From positions 1-14,136 of the forward strand of contig JBGVTO010000355.1 in the NCBI GenBank assembly GCA_041862635.1: DNA of 14,136 nt, read 5' to 3'. This document shows positions 7,858 to 14,136 of the stretch, piece after piece (within the stretch, counting starts at the first letter, position 1; every line of letters starts with the position of its first letter). Source of the stretch: NIOZ-UU13 sp041862635 (GTDB lineage Bacteria > Planctomycetota > Phycisphaerae > Sedimentisphaerales > Anaerobacaceae). The position numbers were made by a program, and so were the translations under genes. The notes below the pieces were generated by a model, which did not search any database, had not been told where the DNA came from, and saw nothing but the letters and a program-made list of their open reading frames with translations.

Positions 7858-7863
7858 ATTATA
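7858..7863 (-). promoter_or_regulatory. candidate -10 element for yebC
   Basis: On the minus strand a perfect TATAAT is present. It would give a leader of about 47 nt before the yebC ATG. No good -35 hexamer lies 16-18 bp upstream: TTGAAA is only 12 bp away. The assignment therefore rests on the -10 element alone. Confidence 0.35.
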
Positions 7864-7917
7864 GCCTATTTCTTTTTTCAAGTAACTGTTTTACTATCCA
7901 AAATTATTTAGCGATGG

Positions 7918-7943
7918 ATTTAGCCAGGAATTTTCCTCTAAAT
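7918..7943. other. short hairpin between the DUF3616 gene and yebC
   Basis: ATTTAG (7918-7923) and AGGAA (7926-7930) pair with TTCCT (7933-7937) and CTAAAT (7938-7943). This leaves a 2-nt bulge and a 2-nt loop. It lies just past the end of the DUF3616 gene on the minus strand and could mark its transcript end. No U-tract follows on either strand, so it is not called a terminator. Confidence 0.3.
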
Positions 7944-7977
7944 TGTTGGTTTAGTGCTTTGAGGTCGGCCTTTTGGT

Positions 7978-9078
7978 TTAAGGCTCCAGCCAGATTCCTC
8001 GAAAAGTCTTTTTCTTGGGGTCGATTAGGTATTTATTCAGGCACGTCCCGTCCTTACGAAATTCGCCTTCCATACACTCCCACGCTCCGCTGACCTTGAT
8101 TTTTAGAGACCCATCATCGCTAAGCATAAAAAGCTTATCTGAGCTCTTAAAGGTAACCAACGCCTCGGGACTAAAATTGCTTTGACTTAATTCCTTCACT
8201 AATATCGGCGGTCTTTCTTTTTTTCCTGACCAGCGATATAAGGCAAACTTTGGGCTTTCGTCAGAACTGCCGGCGATAATGAAATATGCATTGTGGAAAT
8301 GGGAATACTCCATACTCCTTATCCCCAGACCGGCCAAATTCCATGACATCGGCTCACCAAAAATTGGCGCCTCTTTATCTTCAATTATCTGCTTGGGATT
8401 ATTCAAAGGTACAACAAGAGCTTTTGTATAGCTGGTTACTCTATCGACTGGGCGAGGGTTTCTGAATCCGATATAGATTGTACTGCCATCAGCCGATGCA
8501 CAAAGTCCCTCAATATTAAGGCCTTCTTCTTTCGGCGCAAGTTTGTTGCGTTCTTTTTTGGTAAGCTCGGTTGCATCGAGTCGAGTTGCTCTATCTAACC
8601 TCAGATGACGCATATTCTCAGCCTTTACCAGACTATGGATGAGGGTTTTGCATGGCGTGCCTACGGGGGTAATAGTGACATTCCCATTTTCGACCTTAAC
8701 AGTGGTAGCGAAAAAACGATACCGGTTAGGCCTCATTTTCCCATCTTTATTTCTGCCGTGCGAAGTAATCCAATAGATGCGCGGCCCAATCATCGTTACT
8801 CCCTCAATATCGGCCTCCGGGTGTTCCGGCTCGATATCAAGAAACTCTGTCATATCATAAGAGAGAAGAGGCAGCCCGCCTTTGTTGGTTTTGTAAACCC
8901 TCAATACGTTGTTCTCATCGTCAGCAGCGACGAACATGTCTTCACCAATCGCCATTGCAGCAGACGCATCACTGGCCCCACGATAGACAAGGGCTTCTGC
9001 TGCTTGTTTGTTACCAAGAGCAAGACTTACCGTGCTGCATATCCAAAGATAGAATACAATTTTAATTACAATTTTCAT
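7978..9078 (-). CDS. secreted DUF3616 domain protein
   Basis: The 366-aa product starts with a hydrophobic Sec-type signal, MKIVIKIVFYLWICSTVSLALG (1-22), and is likely cut near residue 22. The mature part fits DUF3616, a probable beta-propeller-like domain of unknown function. The matching segments are VYRGASDASAAMAIG (31-45), FVAADDENNVLRVY (49-62), EADIEGVTMIG (88-98) and IYWITSHGRNKDGKMRPNRY (101-120). Later parts hold NIEGLCASADGSTIYIGFRNP and a closing FRGIWLEP. No membrane anchor or lipobox is seen, so it should be periplasmic or extracellular. No convincing SD precedes the ATG. It lies downstream of the LamG-protein terminator and so probably has its own promoter, though I could not pick a strong one in 9079-9240. 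Confidence 0.85.
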   Translation of the reverse strand: MKIVIKIVFYLWICSTVSLALGNKQAAEALVYRGASDASAAMAIGEDMFVAADDENNVLRVYKTNKGGLPLLSYDMTEFLDIEPEHPEADIEGVTMIGPRIYWITSHGRNKDGKMRPNRYRFFATTVKVENGNVTITPVGTPCKTLIHSLVKAENMRHLRLDRATRLDATELTKKERNKLAPKEEGLNIEGLCASADGSTIYIGFRNPRPVDRVTSYTKALVVPLNNPKQIIEDKEAPIFGEPMSWNLAGLGIRSMEYSHFHNAYFIIAGSSDESPKFALYRWSGKKERPPILVKELSQSNFSPEALVTFKSSDKLFMLSDDGSLKIKVSGAWECMEGEFRKDGTCLNKYLIDPKKKTFRGIWLEP

Positions 9079-9240
9079 TTCACATACTCAACCCGGCACT
9101 TTGTCACCGGCTTAAAAGCTGTCCCAAAACACACCTTCACTTCCCTTCATCCACCGCATATCATAAGTCTTATTACTATATTGCCACTTCGACAGAAAAT
9201 AATCAATATTGTAAATCCGCCGTATTTTGGCGTGCCAATG

Positions 9241-9274
9241 AAAAAGGGGCCTATACCGAATCGGTATAGACCCC
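9241..9274 (-). terminator. rho-independent terminator of the LamG/Fn3-like gene
   Basis: The arms GGGGCCTATACCG (9246-9258) and CGGTATAGACCCC (9262-9274) form a 13-bp stem with a 3-nt loop. The one position that is a C-A mismatch on the plus strand (9250/9270) becomes a G-U pair in the minus-strand transcript. Five Ts follow directly on the minus strand (plus 9241-9245 are AAAAA). Both facts point to a leftward terminator, and it begins 85 bp after the stop at 9359. The rest of 9079-9240 shows no gene. Confidence 0.88.
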
Positions 9275-9358
9275 GAATTGACTGCACTTGTGTAACTGCT
9301 GGTACAAGTGACACGATTTTGCTATATCAACCACGTAATTTTAATTGCCGGTCTCTGC

Positions 9359-11524
9359 TTAAGGTGCCGGCTCTGCTGGCGGAGGATACAGTCGAATATC
9401 GTCAAAGTACATTACACCTGAACCACCGGCTACCGGATTCTGCTTATTACCGAGACCAAGGGAAATCGTATTGACATTAGCAAGGTTCACGCCCTGGTCT
9501 GCAAAGGCCTGCAGGTTGATATTCCATTGGGCCCAGTCATCTATCAATGCTGCATTCGGATTGCCGTGACTGACTACCGCATTGCCGTTAAGGGCAACAT
9601 ACAACGTTTCGGCAGCATTAGCCGAATCGCCCGTAAACCAAATCGTCAGCGTGTTGACACCATTCTCGGTCCAGTCACGCGGATAAGTCAGCGTCAAAGT
9701 TGCCTCAGAGTACCCAACACTGTTGTCGTAGAAAAGTGGCATCGATTGGTTGCCTCCGTGAACGATAGTTTGCTCGGCGAAAGGAGGATTATCATAACCA
9801 ACTAAAGAGCCGTTTGTCGGGTCGTCATATCCGTCTATCCACGCGAAAAATATCCTGTTGCTCTCAGGGTCAGCGGGATCAAGGTCGTTGTAGGATTCAA
9901 AGTCGTCCACGACAAGGAAATTAGCTGTCGTAAAGCTCCATACATTACCTGTCCAGGGACTGTCGGGATTGACGTTATTGACCTCATCAATCCTCCAGTA
10001 GTAAGTGATATTCCACTCAAGTTTTTCGGGTTCGTAGCTCTCAGAACCAAGGTCCCCGGTGCCTTTATACTCCGGCGAACTGGTATCGGCATTGCGTACG
10101 ACCTCTTTATCTGTGCCGAAGTACACCTGATGTGAAGCAGAATAGAATCCCGGCGACCATGTAAGAACCGGTGTATGCTTTACATCCACAGCGCCGTTAG
10201 ACGGGTCAGGGCTCCCGACTCCGCCCTCGGTAGTAAAGCTCCAGACCTCGCCTTTATAAGTTTCGATGGCATCAAATTCATCGACTCGCCAGTAGTAAGT
10301 CTTAGCAAATTTAAGTGTGCCGGGAGTATAGGTTGTAGTTCCCTGGGGAAGACCCCCTGCAGCATTATTTACATCGTCAAAATTGTCACCGAAGTACGCA
10401 TAGTGAAGTTTCGCACCGAAACCAGCAGTCCAGCTAAGCTCCACATCCGGGTCTATAGACCCGGCGCCATCAGCAGGGTCGGGGTAGTAGGCGGTCTTAG
10501 GGGGAACCATAAAGCTCCAGACATTGCCTTTGTGTTTCGTGGTACCATCGGCTTCAAGCTCATCAACCCGCCAGTAGTAGGTCGTGCCCGTAACAAGACC
10601 ATCCGGATAAGGCATGCCGGGAAAACCTACAACGAAAAACGCCGAGGTCTGGTTGCCGTAGAATGTGCCTTCGGCGCCGTCATTTACATCGTTAAAATTC
10701 TCGCCGAAGTAAACATCATGCGAAGCCGCGTTATCTCCCGGGCGCCAGCTCAGACTCGCCCATGTATCCTCATGGAGAACACCATCGGCCGGAGAGGGAG
10801 CGAATGCATATGGCATTCCTGCACCTTGCATAATGATCTGAATCTCTTCTTGAGTAAGCGCTTCATTATAGATGCGAACATCATCAATGATCCCCAGAAA
10901 ACTGCGAGCGGCGCCCTCTGCAGTTCTGCCTATAACAACAGGAGCAATATCCTCTGTCCCAAGTAGGGTAGCTCCTGATCCGCTTTCGCCGGCAAGTTCT
11001 CCATTGATATAATACACGTGTCCGCCATCTACCACCATCGCAGCAACGTGTACCCATTCATTGAGCGGCACTTGCCCGGAGCTCAGAGTACCAACATAAG
11101 CACCCCCAGGACCGGTACTAAAGTGAAGGGCACCACTCTGTTCAGTGTAAAGGCTATACGACCGGGGACTATTAGACTTTGCAACAATTCCCTGCCAGCT
11201 TTCGGTACCGGGGCCGCCATGCCTTTCAGTGTTTATCCACGCCATTACGGTAACTTCGGTGTCCACCGTGAGGATATCGGCGTGTGGTATCTCCACAAAG
11301 TCATCGACGCCATCGAATTGTAAAGCCTTTCCGAATTTCCCATTCACCCACTGTGGATCGCCCTGGAGGGTGCCATCATTGCCATACTCACTGAGGTCGA
11401 TGGCAATGGTTCCGGAGCCCTCATCGAGCCTCCACCAGCCGACGAGCTCTGCTATAGCCGTGCTCGTCAGAGCCACACTCAGCACCAAAACAAAAGAAAC
11501 CAAATAAATCAATTTTTTACACAT
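9359..11524 (-). CDS. secreted LamG domain protein with three Fn3-like repeats and a C-terminal beta-sandwich-like region
   Basis: The 721-aa product starts with a Sec signal (1-25, AIA before ELVGWW). A LamG/concanavalin-type domain covers about 26-232, with GWWRLDEGSG (29-38), ALQFDGVDDFVEIP (67-80), WVHVAAMV (157-164), YYINGE (171-176) and DDVRIYNEALT (214-224). Three Fn3-like repeats follow at about 243-341, 348-433 and 438-534. Each has a LSW or LTW strand, an H..Y/VYFG segment and a YYWRVDE/YYWRIDE...VWSF ending. The last region (537-715) opens with LVVDDFESYND and closes with GVMYFDDIRLYPPP. It resembles carbohydrate-binding-type sandwiches attached to such proteins in Planctomycetota. 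No catalytic domain, PEP-CTERM motif or anchor is visible. It probably binds glycan or adheres outside the cell. AGGAGG (plus 11531-11536) lies 6 nt before the ATG, and a strong terminator follows the stop. Confidence 0.87.
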   Translation of the reverse strand: MCKKLIYLVSFVLVLSVALTSTAIAELVGWWRLDEGSGTIAIDLSEYGNDGTLQGDPQWVNGKFGKALQFDGVDDFVEIPHADILTVDTEVTVMAWINTERHGGPGTESWQGIVAKSNSPRSYSLYTEQSGALHFSTGPGGAYVGTLSSGQVPLNEWVHVAAMVVDGGHVYYINGELAGESGSGATLLGTEDIAPVVIGRTAEGAARSFLGIIDDVRIYNEALTQEEIQIIMQGAGMPYAFAPSPADGVLHEDTWASLSWRPGDNAASHDVYFGENFNDVNDGAEGTFYGNQTSAFFVVGFPGMPYPDGLVTGTTYYWRVDELEADGTTKHKGNVWSFMVPPKTAYYPDPADGAGSIDPDVELSWTAGFGAKLHYAYFGDNFDDVNNAAGGLPQGTTTYTPGTLKFAKTYYWRVDEFDAIETYKGEVWSFTTEGGVGSPDPSNGAVDVKHTPVLTWSPGFYSASHQVYFGTDKEVVRNADTSSPEYKGTGDLGSESYEPEKLEWNITYYWRIDEVNNVNPDSPWTGNVWSFTTANFLVVDDFESYNDLDPADPESNRIFFAWIDGYDDPTNGSLVGYDNPPFAEQTIVHGGNQSMPLFYDNSVGYSEATLTLTYPRDWTENGVNTLTIWFTGDSANAAETLYVALNGNAVVSHGNPNAALIDDWAQWNINLQAFADQGVNLANVNTISLGLGNKQNPVAGGSGVMYFDDIRLYPPPAEPAP
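9923..10798 (-). repeat. three tandem Fn3-like repeats inside the LamG gene
   Basis: The repeat copies lie at about 10502-10798, 10226-10483 and 9923-10213. They are recognisable in DNA as well as protein. CCAGTAGTAAGT or a one-base variant recurs near 9986, 10288 and 10571. AAGCTCCA recurs near 9931, 10236 and 10511. This points to duplication within the gene followed by divergence. Confidence 0.75.
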
Positions 11525-11530
11525 AATAAT

Positions 11531-11536
11531 CCTCCT
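11531..11536 (-). promoter_or_regulatory. strong Shine-Dalgarno of the LamG gene
   Basis: AGGAGG lies 6 nt before the ATG at 11524. The surrounding stretch nearly repeats the initiation region of the mini-ORF: AGGAGGATTATTATG here against AGGAGGAGTTATTATG there. Confidence 0.8.
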
Positions 11537-11547
11537 ACATAAAATAA

Positions 11548-11631
11548 TTATAGGTTGTTAATTGAAATGCAAAAATACTCACTTGCGAAGCACAAAATTC
11601 TCACCGCAACTCTGTTCCTCGCGTGATACAT
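11548..11631 (-). CDS. candidate 27-codon mini-ORF / leader peptide upstream of the LamG gene
   Basis: On the minus strand, AGGAGGAG (plus 11637-11644) lies 5 nt before an ATG at 11631. The frame it opens runs 27 codons to a TAA at 11548-11550. The peptide begins MYHARNRVAVRILCFASEYF and ends in a short hydrophobic piece. No family is recognised. Its stop is 23 nt before the LamG-gene ATG, and both lie downstream of the promoter at 11709-11738, so they would be co-transcribed. The SD is as strong as that of the LamG gene. It could be a regulatory leader peptide, a real microprotein, or the 5' remnant of a duplicated gene start. Coding itself is unproven. Confidence 0.4.
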   Translation of the reverse strand: MYHARNRVAVRILCFASEYFCISINNL

Positions 11632-11650
11632 AATAACTCCTCCTCTATTA

Positions 11651-11671
11651 GGAAAATCACAAGAATTTTCC
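11651..11671. other. short inverted repeat in the LamG leader
   Basis: GGAAAAT (11651-11657) and ATTTTCC (11665-11671) form a 7-bp stem with a 7-nt loop. It lies between the promoter and the SD of the mini-ORF, so it would fall in the 5' leader RNA. No known riboswitch is recognised. Confidence 0.3.
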
Positions 11672-11708
11672 AGCAGAAGAACAAAATCCACACTTTTAAC
11701 CAAATTTA

Positions 11709-11738
11709 TTTATACCAGATTTACCACCTTTTCGTCAA
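11709..11738 (-). promoter_or_regulatory. sigma70-type promoter for the mini-ORF and LamG gene
   Basis: On the minus strand TTGACG (plus 11733-11738) lies 18 bp before TATAAA (plus 11709-11714). Both hexamers match consensus at 5/6. Initiation near 11702 would give a leader of about 70 nt to the mini-ORF and about 178 nt to the LamG ATG. This is the most convincing promoter in the window. Confidence 0.65.
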
Positions 11739-11914
11739 GTAGAATCTTTATACGAAATTCCCCATATATTCGTGAGATTATGCAAAAGCAGTAACTTGTT
11801 TACTTGTGCGCTTATGTTTTTACGCCCACATACCATGAAATACGAATCACGGGTATCGCGATACACAAATCACCCTGTTCATCAGGAACTCGATTGAAGA
11901 TAGTGTGCCGTATG
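11739..11914. other. intergenic stretch with a 12-bp palindrome flanked by direct repeats
   Basis: This lies between the reductase stop and the LamG promoter and contains no gene. It holds a perfect palindrome, GTATCGCGATAC (11853-11864), flanked by direct copies of AATCAC (11845-11850 and 11868-11873). A tandem ACTTGT pair lies at 11794-11799 and 11802-11807. No hairpin with a T-run marks the end of the reductase transcript. The palindrome could be a protein-binding site, but nothing else supports that. Confidence 0.3.
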
Positions 11915-13762
11915 CTAAAATAGGCTCATCGGCTCGCTGTCTCTGCTGTGCCGACGATAAATTGTAACCCCTTTACAGCCAAGCTGATAGGCTAATTTAT
12001 AGGCCTTATCAACGGTGGCTACCGTGGCTTTTTCGCTGAAATTTATGGTCTTACTGACGGCTGCGTCACAGTGTTGCTGAAAAGCCGCCTGCATACGAAT
12101 TTGCCATTGTGGCTTGATATCGTAAGCGCATCTGAAAATTCTGCGAATGTTGACAGGGATTTGGGAGATTTTTTGAATACTGCCGGTTTTGGCAATCTGG
12201 TTTTCCAGCTTCTTGCTGTAAAAACCATGTTTTTCTGCTATCTGTTTGAAGAATTGATTTATCTGCAGGATTTTTGAGCCATCTAAAATCCGTCGGATAA
12301 ATACCGGTGAGTAAACCGGCTCTATGCCGGAAGAACAATTTGCGATAATGCTTATTGTACCGGTTGGAGCTATGCAGGTAATAGAAGCGTTGCGGACCTT
12401 TTTCTTTCTTTTTGTTCGCCAGATGCTGTGACTCCAATTTGGAAACGGCCCACGTAAATCGGCAAGCTCACTGCTGGCCTTGCGTGCGTTTTCGTTGATG
12501 AAGCTCATAAGCTCCGACCCGAATTCGATACCCCGCTGTGAATCGTAAGGTATCCCGAGCAGAAACATGCAATCTGCAAAACCCATAACGCCTAAGCCGA
12601 TTTTGCGATTGCCTTGCGCTAAGCGGACAGTATTTCTGACCGGATAAACACAGACATCAACAATATTGTCCAGAAACCGTACCGCTAATCTAACGGTCCT
12701 GGCCAGTGCCGGCCAATCCATATTTGCTTTGTTATTAGCGAAGCTCACGAATTTGGTAAGATTGATACTACCTAACGTGCAGGCCTCATAAGGCAACAAC
12801 GGTTGTTCACCGCAGGGATTAGTTGCTTCTATTCGGCCGAGCGAAGGAGTTGGATTGTCACGGTTGATTCGGTCGATAAAAACCACGCCTGGTTCGCCGG
12901 TTTTATGCGCGCACTTAACAATCATTTTCCAGATGTCACTAACGGTGTAAAATTGGCCTGCTCGTTTAGAGGAAGGTTTGCCTTTGCCGGTAAGTTTATG
13001 CAGGTCATTTATTGTGTAATTGGTAATATCGATTCGCCGCGGCAATACGTATCTCTGCTGAGTGCGGGGATTTTTTACGATGTGCAAAGTTTTGCCGGAT
13101 TTTAGCACCATATTCATCCAGTCATCGGTGATTTTGACGGAGATATTGAAGTTGGTGAAGGCCTGCAGGTTCTGCTTGGCGTGCAGGAATTTTAGGATAT
13201 CCGGGTGTTCGACACTCATCATACCCATATTTGCGCCGCGACGAAAAGCTCCCTGCTGAATTGCGTTTGTTGTTTCAGAAAAGACGCGCCAAAAACTGAT
13301 GGGCCCCGATGTTGTCCCGCCGCTGGATGCAACGCGGTCGCCTGTCGGCCTTAATCTATCGAAAGAAAATCCGGTCCCGCCGCCGGCCTGCTGAATCAGG
13401 GCGGTCTGCTTAATCGACTCGAATATCCCTTCTATGCTGTCTTCTATCGGCAGCACAAAGCAGGCACTGAGCATCCCCCGACGTTGTGCGTTCATAAGGG
13501 CAGGGGAGTTAGGCAAAAATTTTAATGATGCCATCAAATCGTAGTATTTTCGGTGCCACTGTCTGATTTCGCTGCTGTCGGCTCCATATTTAGCTTCAGC
13601 CTCTGCTACCAGAGACGCCACCCTGCTAAAAAGCTGAGCCGGTGTCTCGATGCACTTGCCGTGCTGGTCCTTGATTAGATATCTGCTTCGCAGGACCTTT
13701 AAAGCGTTTTCGCTAAGCACGGGAACATTTCCGGGTGCCTGATGTATATGGGATTCAGCCAT
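11915..13762 (-). CDS. nrdJ: adenosylcobalamin-dependent (class II) ribonucleotide reductase, short form
   Basis: This 615-aa cytoplasmic enzyme would reduce ribonucleotides to deoxyribonucleotides with a thiyl radical made from coenzyme B12. Oxygen is not needed, which suits an anaerobe or facultative organism. The core is intact. LSENALKVLRSRYL lies at 16-29, FLPNSPALMNA at 82-92, and SACFVLP at 99-105 with redox Cys101. NPCGEQ at 315-320 holds the predicted radical Cys317 and Glu319, and Cys328 in YEACTLGSINL is the second redox cysteine, at the family's 11-residue spacing. APTGTISII (465-473) and SSGIEP (477-482) are also present. No N-terminal ATP-cone is seen. The protein stops soon after GCKGVTIYRRHSRD, where many relatives continue to a C-terminal cysteine pair, and no such tail is present here. 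The ATG is preceded only by a weak GAAG, so the start is supported mainly by family alignment. Confidence 0.95.
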   Translation of the reverse strand: MAESHIHQAPGNVPVLSENALKVLRSRYLIKDQHGKCIETPAQLFSRVASLVAEAEAKYGADSSEIRQWHRKYYDLMASLKFLPNSPALMNAQRRGMLSACFVLPIEDSIEGIFESIKQTALIQQAGGGTGFSFDRLRPTGDRVASSGGTTSGPISFWRVFSETTNAIQQGAFRRGANMGMMSVEHPDILKFLHAKQNLQAFTNFNISVKITDDWMNMVLKSGKTLHIVKNPRTQQRYVLPRRIDITNYTINDLHKLTGKGKPSSKRAGQFYTVSDIWKMIVKCAHKTGEPGVVFIDRINRDNPTPSLGRIEATNPCGEQPLLPYEACTLGSINLTKFVSFANNKANMDWPALARTVRLAVRFLDNIVDVCVYPVRNTVRLAQGNRKIGLGVMGFADCMFLLGIPYDSQRGIEFGSELMSFINENARKASSELADLRGPFPNWSHSIWRTKRKKKVRNASITCIAPTGTISIIANCSSGIEPVYSPVFIRRILDGSKILQINQFFKQIAEKHGFYSKKLENQIAKTGSIQKISQIPVNIRRIFRCAYDIKPQWQIRMQAAFQQHCDAAVSKTINFSEKATVATVDKAYKLAYQLGCKGVTIYRRHSRDSEPMSLF

Positions 13763-13798
13763 AAGAGCTTCAACACCAAAAAGGAAATACTTAAAGGG

Positions 13799-13863
13799 AA
13801 AAATGCAAAATCACAATTTAAAATTCGAAACCTGTTTAAATTCACGTTCTGTACTGCATTTTT
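13799..13863. repeat. nested AT-rich inverted repeat upstream of the reductase gene
   Basis: The outer arms AAAAATGCA (13799-13807) and TGCATTTTT (13855-13863) are perfect reverse complements. Inside them, AATTTAAA (13815-13822) and TTTAAATT (13835-13842) form a second perfect pair. The unit fills much of the 119-bp gap between the small protein gene and nrdJ. It could end the small gene's transcript, be a leader structure for nrdJ, or be a dispersed extragenic repeat. No canonical promoter for nrdJ stands out in this gap. Confidence 0.45.
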
Positions 13864-13881
13864 GAGTTTTTAGTTTTACAT

Positions 13882-14082
13882 TTATATTTTTCTAATCCAT
13901 CTGAACCGAAAGACCTCACGAATCTTTTCGGTAAATCGTATCCCCAAACGCTGCGTGCTGGACTTGAACTCCATTCGATTCAAATCGTTTGTGGTGGGCT
14001 TGGCCGGGGACCTGCCGAATACTGTCAACAAGCCAGCCGCAAGCAAGCTGAGAAATGAATTTATCTTGGTTCGCACACGCAT
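13882..14082 (-). CDS. conserved small protein of unknown function (Planctomycetota-type)
   Basis: The 66-aa product has a short hydrophobic stretch, FLSLLAAGLLTVFG (10-23). A basic, polar C-terminal half follows: RMEFKSSTQRLGIRFTEKIR, then a REVFRFRWIRK ending. That C-terminal pattern resembles small uncharacterised proteins I associate with planctomycete genomes, though this is recall and not a search. The N-terminal stretch could be a membrane segment or an amphipathic helix. The ATG lacks a clear SD, and a later ATG at residue 37 would leave only the basic half. It lies 119 bp upstream of nrdJ on the same strand. A second minus-strand frame overlaps it (14131 to 13916), but its composition is less protein-like. 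No function is proposed. Confidence 0.55.
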   Translation of the reverse strand: MRVRTKINSFLSLLAAGLLTVFGRSPAKPTTNDLNRMEFKSSTQRLGIRFTEKIREVFRFRWIRKI

Positions 14083-14136
14083 ACTTATGATTCGTGGTTT
14101 TATAGAGACGCGATTCGCTATTTTTTAACAACTACA

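Noticed and set aside
9013..9078. Lipoprotein signal on the DUF3616 protein
   Set aside because: The signal has no lipobox. Its only cysteine (residue 14) lies inside the hydrophobic core with no L-x-x-C context, so a Sec type I signal is likelier.
8605..9474. 289-codon plus-strand open frame
   Set aside because: It is antisense to the well-supported DUF3616 gene, crosses the terminator, and overlaps the end of the LamG gene. The product is not protein-like.
10175..10966. 263-codon plus-strand open frame
   Set aside because: It is antisense to the Fn3-like repeats of the LamG gene. Its length reflects codon bias of the real gene.
11739..11914. Frameshifted C-terminal tail of the reductase
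   Set aside because: The reductase frame just past the stop gives no cysteine-pair coding, and I saw no paired cysteine codons in the other minus-strand frames.
13763..13881. Cobalamin riboswitch upstream of the B12-dependent reductase
   Set aside because: The spacer is only 119 bp and AT-rich. I see no B12-box-like sequence, only the nested inverted repeat.
13916..14131. 71-codon minus-strand frame overlapping the small protein gene
   Set aside because: The alternative frame encodes the more protein-like 66-aa product with a familiar C-terminal pattern. This one lacks an SD and recognisable features.
1..14136. CRISPR array, phage, toxin-antitoxin or other defence system
   Set aside because: No regularly spaced repeats, no Cas, integrase, nuclease or toxin-like products, and all long genes are accounted for by housekeeping or envelope families.

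Overview
The window looks like a chromosomal stretch from a Planctomycetota-type bacterium. I favour the Phycisphaerae/Sedimentisphaerales side, by inference only. The clues are a Tat-exported TIM-barrel sugar isomerase, a secreted LamG plus Fn3-like repeat protein, a DUF3616 protein, a DUF4416 protein, an O-antigen ligase with a TPR tail, a B12-dependent ribonucleotide reductase, and moderate GC with AT-rich spacers. No phage, CRISPR, plasmid or antiviral defence genes are visible.

Left edge (1-365): the 5' part of a tRNA, probably tRNA-Lys, runs leftward off the window. A divergent spacer separates it from proS. The spacer holds a 97-bp unit bounded by perfect 15-bp inverted repeats, and the candidate proS promoters begin right at or just after its right end.

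Plus-strand operon (366-7034): five genes are tightly packed. They are prolyl-tRNA synthetase with an editing domain, a Tat-signal hydroxypyruvate-isomerase-like protein, a DUF4416 protein, a WecA/TagO-type polyprenyl-phosphate sugar-phosphate transferase, and an O-antigen ligase/polymerase with C-terminal TPRs. The last two would start and finish a lipid-linked surface glycan. The three downstream junctions are a 2-nt gap and two overlaps, which points to co-translation. The transferase seems to have its natural start upstream of the first usable GTG, at a non-AUG codon behind a good Shine-Dalgarno sequence.

Minus-strand block (7055-14082): all genes face left. Read in their own direction, right to left, they are: a small 66-aa protein of a type I associate with Planctomycetota; a B12-dependent class II ribonucleotide reductase without the usual C-terminal cysteine tail; a well-formed promoter, a strong-SD 27-codon mini-ORF and then the secreted LamG/Fn3-like protein with a clear intrinsic terminator; a secreted DUF3616 protein; and YebC/TACO1, which ends 20 bp from the convergent O-antigen ligase.

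The genes are mostly ordinary housekeeping and envelope genes. The unusual items are small-scale: the MITE-like unit at the proS promoter, the mini-ORF with a duplicated translation-initiation region before the LamG gene, the non-AUG start of the glycosyltransferase, the tail-less reductase, and a nested AT-rich inverted repeat upstream of that reductase.
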